Source: an uncultured Bacteroidota bacterium (GTDB lineage Bacteria; Bacteroidota; Bacteroidia; Bacteroidales; 4484-276). From it: a stretch of DNA of 6,907 nt. Made by a program: the position numbers and the translations under genes. The DNA is taken from positions 1 to 6,907 of the forward strand of contig CAIYZW010000704.1 in assembly GCA_903930725.1 (NCBI GenBank). Reading direction: 5' to 3'. The stretch's first letter is position 1; the number at the start of each line of letters is the position of its first letter. The notes below the pieces were generated by a model, which searched no databases, was not told the DNA's origin, and saw nothing but the letters and a program-made list of their open reading frames with translations. Shown here one piece after another: positions 6,401 to 6,907 of the stretch.

Positions 6401-6907
6401 TTGTGTCCAGGTTGGTGTTCCGGCGGAAGCATTTGATGAAACTTCAATTTTAACATTGGGCGAGGTATTCATGGCATTCCAGGTAATCTGGTAAGCATTT
6501 CCCTGCCACCATTGTGCCCCGGCAACCGGCGAACTAACAATGATTACCGGGTTTGTTCCCGAAATTTCTCCGGTAACCATAATACCGTCAACTTCCCACG
6601 ATGCAGCACTTGCGGCATCCGAAAGATATTTAAAAGCAATATGCACATTTCCGTTGTAATCAGAAATATCAATAGCCCCCGAAGGAGCCCAAACATAACC
6701 TCCGGTCGAAAGCTCAGCTTCAAGTTCATCCCAGGTCGCAAGGTTGGGGTCACCACTAACATAGTTTGACGAAATAAGCACATGAAGAACCTCTCCGGTA
6801 TAATTCATGGCAGTTTCAAAATTCAGAGTTTCGTTGTCGTAAGGGTCAAAATTCAAAGTCGGAGAAATCAGCCAATCCTCATTTGGAATTGCTGCACCCG
6901 AAAAACC
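3428..6907 (-). CDS. Giant multidomain T9SS-secreted surface protein (anchor J, Kre9-like, LTD, PKD), 5' end missing
   Basis: The frame is open from the window edge to TAA at 3430-3428 and shows 1159 residues; I count residues from the first whole codon (6907-6905). Domains in order: choice-of-anchor J, partial (1-114); Kre9/KNH-like (119-216); lamin-tail domain LTD1 (221-376); Kre9/KNH-like (382-476); LTD2 (482-639); three PKD domains (648-730, 736-819, 824-905); LTD3 (910-1072); type A T9SS sorting tail (1083-1159). No catalytic domain is visible. From family knowledge these are beta-sandwich binding or spacer modules, and LTDs often accompany extracellular nucleases, phosphatases or CotH-like proteins, so an enzyme could lie in the missing N-terminus. 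The likely location is the cell surface or outside the cell after Sec and T9SS export. A TTG at 6856-6854 could be taken as a start, but homology continues upstream (NEDWLISP), so the true start is outside. The specific ligand is unknown; the architecture is secure. Confidence 0.93.
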   Translation of the reverse strand, partial: GFSGAAIPNEDWLISPTLNFDPYDNETLNFETAMNYTGEVLHVLISSNYVSGDPNLATWDELEAELSTGGYVWAPSGAIDISDYNGNVHIAFKYLSDAASAASWEVDGIMVTGEISGTNPVIIVSSPVAGAQWWQGNAYQITWNAMNTSPNVKIEVSSNASAGTPTWTQIGTALATAGTWTWNVPAGQTIGNDYKIKISDNNAATVFGLSGTFSIVAPPTLYNIVINEIMYNPPTAQGPDTDYEWMEIMNNETFPVDISGWKITTAIDYTFTAGTVLQPNGYLVIAVKPDTIINFYGITNVVGPYTGGINNTGELIELKDASLNVIDAVTYGIIAPWPPEPNGTGKSLSLLDPDLNNSLPESWVASTEDYGTPGIPNFSPDPTLIVAYPNGGEYLQQGQSYNITWQAMNYAGTVKIELLDGAAVSQILATSVNSADLSWTWNLATNQPLGSQFKIRITDTSTGTPSDESNDFFSVIPPVTIPNLVITEIMYNPPEVGTDSLEFIEIYNNDNVAVDLTDYHFSSGVEFIFPSMSMNPGDYVVVAVNPTAMQNTFGVTALPTISGGLNNTGELLELQDNFDNIVDFVTYADYTPWDSLADGYGPSLTLCDPSSDNNLPENWAHSIDFAALNAAGDSIWATPGAGCGVPAPVADFVASNTSIQTGQSITFTDLSTGTPTLWQWAFEGGSPTTFEGQNPPAITYNSAGTFDVKLTVTNEGGSDVEQKVNYITVTTTPPPPVANFVGTPLTIFVGGSVGFTDLSTNTPTSWVWTFEGGLPATSTSQNPSNIVYNTAGTFDVTLVTTNAYGSDTEIKTNYITVQVIPPPQAAFTGNPTTIFVGQSVTFTNQSTGNPTSWQWVFEGGTPATSNLQTPPAIFYNNAGVFDVSLTVSNTNGSTTETKTDYITVQGTTVLNLVITEIMYNPPDIDTDTLEYIEIYNNSTVAAELSGVYFSLGIVYTFPNYTLNPYNSVVVCKDSVAFNTAFGIEARQWTEGALSNSGETIELKDVSGNVLDVVAYDDAAPWPTSPDGTGPSLSICPWHDNSLPENWYASFRLAGYNNSGLPLYGTPGEECEYVGIPETPTAGQLSISPNPTNGNFTLSLPDETNWNIEIFGLTGKMVYSTTVSSSVNAIVAGDLPKGLYLLKATSVNNQKFISSKLIIN
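3431..3661 (-). other. T9SS type A C-terminal sorting tail of the upstream gene
   Basis: The last 77 residues contain LSISPNPTNGNF, IEIFGLTGKMVY, GDLPKGLYLLKA and the end SSKLIIN, which is the full type A (Por secretion tail) pattern. It is complete and ends at a normal TAA. Its presence predicts T9SS export and removal or anchoring at the cell surface. Confidence 0.95.
3692..4180 (-). repeat. Lamin-tail domain (LTD) copy 3
   Basis: Residues 910-1072 show LVITEIMYNPP, LEYIEIYNNS, SGVYFSLG, LSNSGETIELKD, GPSLSICPWHDNSLPENW and YGTPGEEC. It resembles copy 2 more than copy 1 and has the same cysteine pair (1035, 1070), plus a further cysteine at 971. It follows the PKD triplet rather than a Kre9-like domain. 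Confidence 0.9.
4193..4966 (-). repeat. Three tandem PKD domains
   Basis: Three copies of about 83 residues lie head to tail: 4966-4718, 4702-4451 and 4438-4193. Each shows VADF/VANF/QAAF at the start, then FTDLSTGTP or a close variant, W-x-W-x-FEGG, YNxAGxFDVxL and a closing NYITV or DYITV. Proline-rich links (TTTPPPP, IPPP) separate them. PKD domains act as extended spacers or protein and polysaccharide contacts on the cell surface. Confidence 0.93.
4991..5464 (-). repeat. Lamin-tail domain (LTD) copy 2
   Basis: Residues 482-639 show LVITEIMYNPP, LEFIEIYNND, DYVVVAVNP, LNNTGELLELQD, GPSLTLCDPSSDNNLPENW and WATPGAGC. Cysteines 607 and 643 (first whole codon = 1) are positioned like those of copy 3 and may form a disulfide. 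The second cysteine lies just past the domain's end. Confidence 0.9.
5480..5764 (-). other. Kre9/KNH-like domain 2
   Basis: Residues 382-476 repeat the first domain's plan: LIVAYPNGGEYLQQGQSYNI, TWQAMNYAGTVKIELL, SQFKIRITDT and a closing FFSVI. It again sits directly before a lamin-tail domain, so Kre9-like plus LTD appears as a duplicated pair. Confidence 0.72.
5780..6247 (-). repeat. Lamin-tail domain (LTD) copy 1
   Basis: Residues 221-376 show IVINEIMYNPP, YEWMEIMNNE, DISGWKI, GYLVIAVKP, INNTGELIELKD and a closing YGTPGIPN. It has LSLLDPDLNN where the other two copies have a cysteine, and no cysteine at the end. LTDs are immunoglobulin-like folds common in secreted bacterial nucleases and surface proteins. 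Confidence 0.9.
6260..6553 (-). other. Kre9/KNH-like domain 1
   Basis: Residues 119-216 (first whole codon = 1) carry IIVSSPVAGAQWWQGNAYQI, TWNAMNTSPNVKIEVS and NDYKIKISDN, ending FSIV. This is the pattern of the Ser/Thr-rich Kre9/KNH-like sandwich that occurs as a spacer in bacterial surface proteins. No enzymatic residues are expected. Confidence 0.7.
6566..6907 (-). other. Partial choice-of-anchor J domain of the upstream gene
   Basis: It starts inside the domain at GFSGAAIPNEDWLISP and continues through LISSNYVSGDPN, TWDELEAELSTGG and the closing SWEVDGIMVTGE. It aligns with all three copies in the downstream gene, most clearly copy 1 (SGDPN, TW/NW, TG). The two genes therefore share this module. 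Confidence 0.85.

Noticed and set aside
6854..6856. TTG as the start codon of the upstream gene
   Set aside because: Upstream in-frame codons continue the conserved anchor J motif (NEDWLISP) to the window edge, and no signal peptide follows the TTG.

Overview
The window looks like a chromosomal piece of a Bacteroidota genome (Bacteroidia/Flavobacteriia grade). The evidence is two very large secreted proteins, each ending in a type A sorting tail of the type IX secretion system (T9SS), starts without a Shine-Dalgarno sequence, and domain families typical of that phylum. A finer taxonomic placement cannot be supported. All coding is on the minus strand, so transcription runs from position 6907 towards position 1. 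I see no RNA gene, mobile element or CRISPR array.

Region 6907-3428 holds the 3' part of a giant surface or extracellular protein. Its start lies beyond the window and at least 1159 residues are visible. The order is: partial choice-of-anchor J domain, Kre9/KNH-like domain, lamin-tail domain (LTD) 1, second Kre9/KNH-like domain, LTD 2, three tandem PKD domains, LTD 3, T9SS sorting tail. It is built wholly from adhesive or structural beta-sandwich modules, with no visible catalytic domain.

Region 3427-3324 is a 104-base gap. It has a perfect 8-bp hairpin just after the first gene's stop (probable terminator), then an A/T-rich leader.

Region 3323-1 holds a second secreted modular protein: signal peptide, N-terminal carbohydrate-binding-like sandwich, three copies of a unit of about 287-289 residues (fibronectin-III-like plus choice-of-anchor J), and a T9SS tail cut off by the window edge. 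One in-frame TAA at 1295-1293 splits this frame in the second anchor-J domain. The frame stays open for 430 more codons, and the three homologous anchor-J copies all have a TAT tyrosine codon at that point. This is therefore a one-base nonsense change or a base-calling error, not a real gene end. If real, it yields a secreted product without its outer-membrane export signal.

Both genes share the anchor-J module and the T9SS tail, so both products probably leave by Sec, cross the outer membrane by T9SS, and end up surface-attached or released. The most notable items are the pinpointed nonsense codon and the coupled cysteine pair present in only two of the three LTDs. I do not see evidence for a wholly new system.
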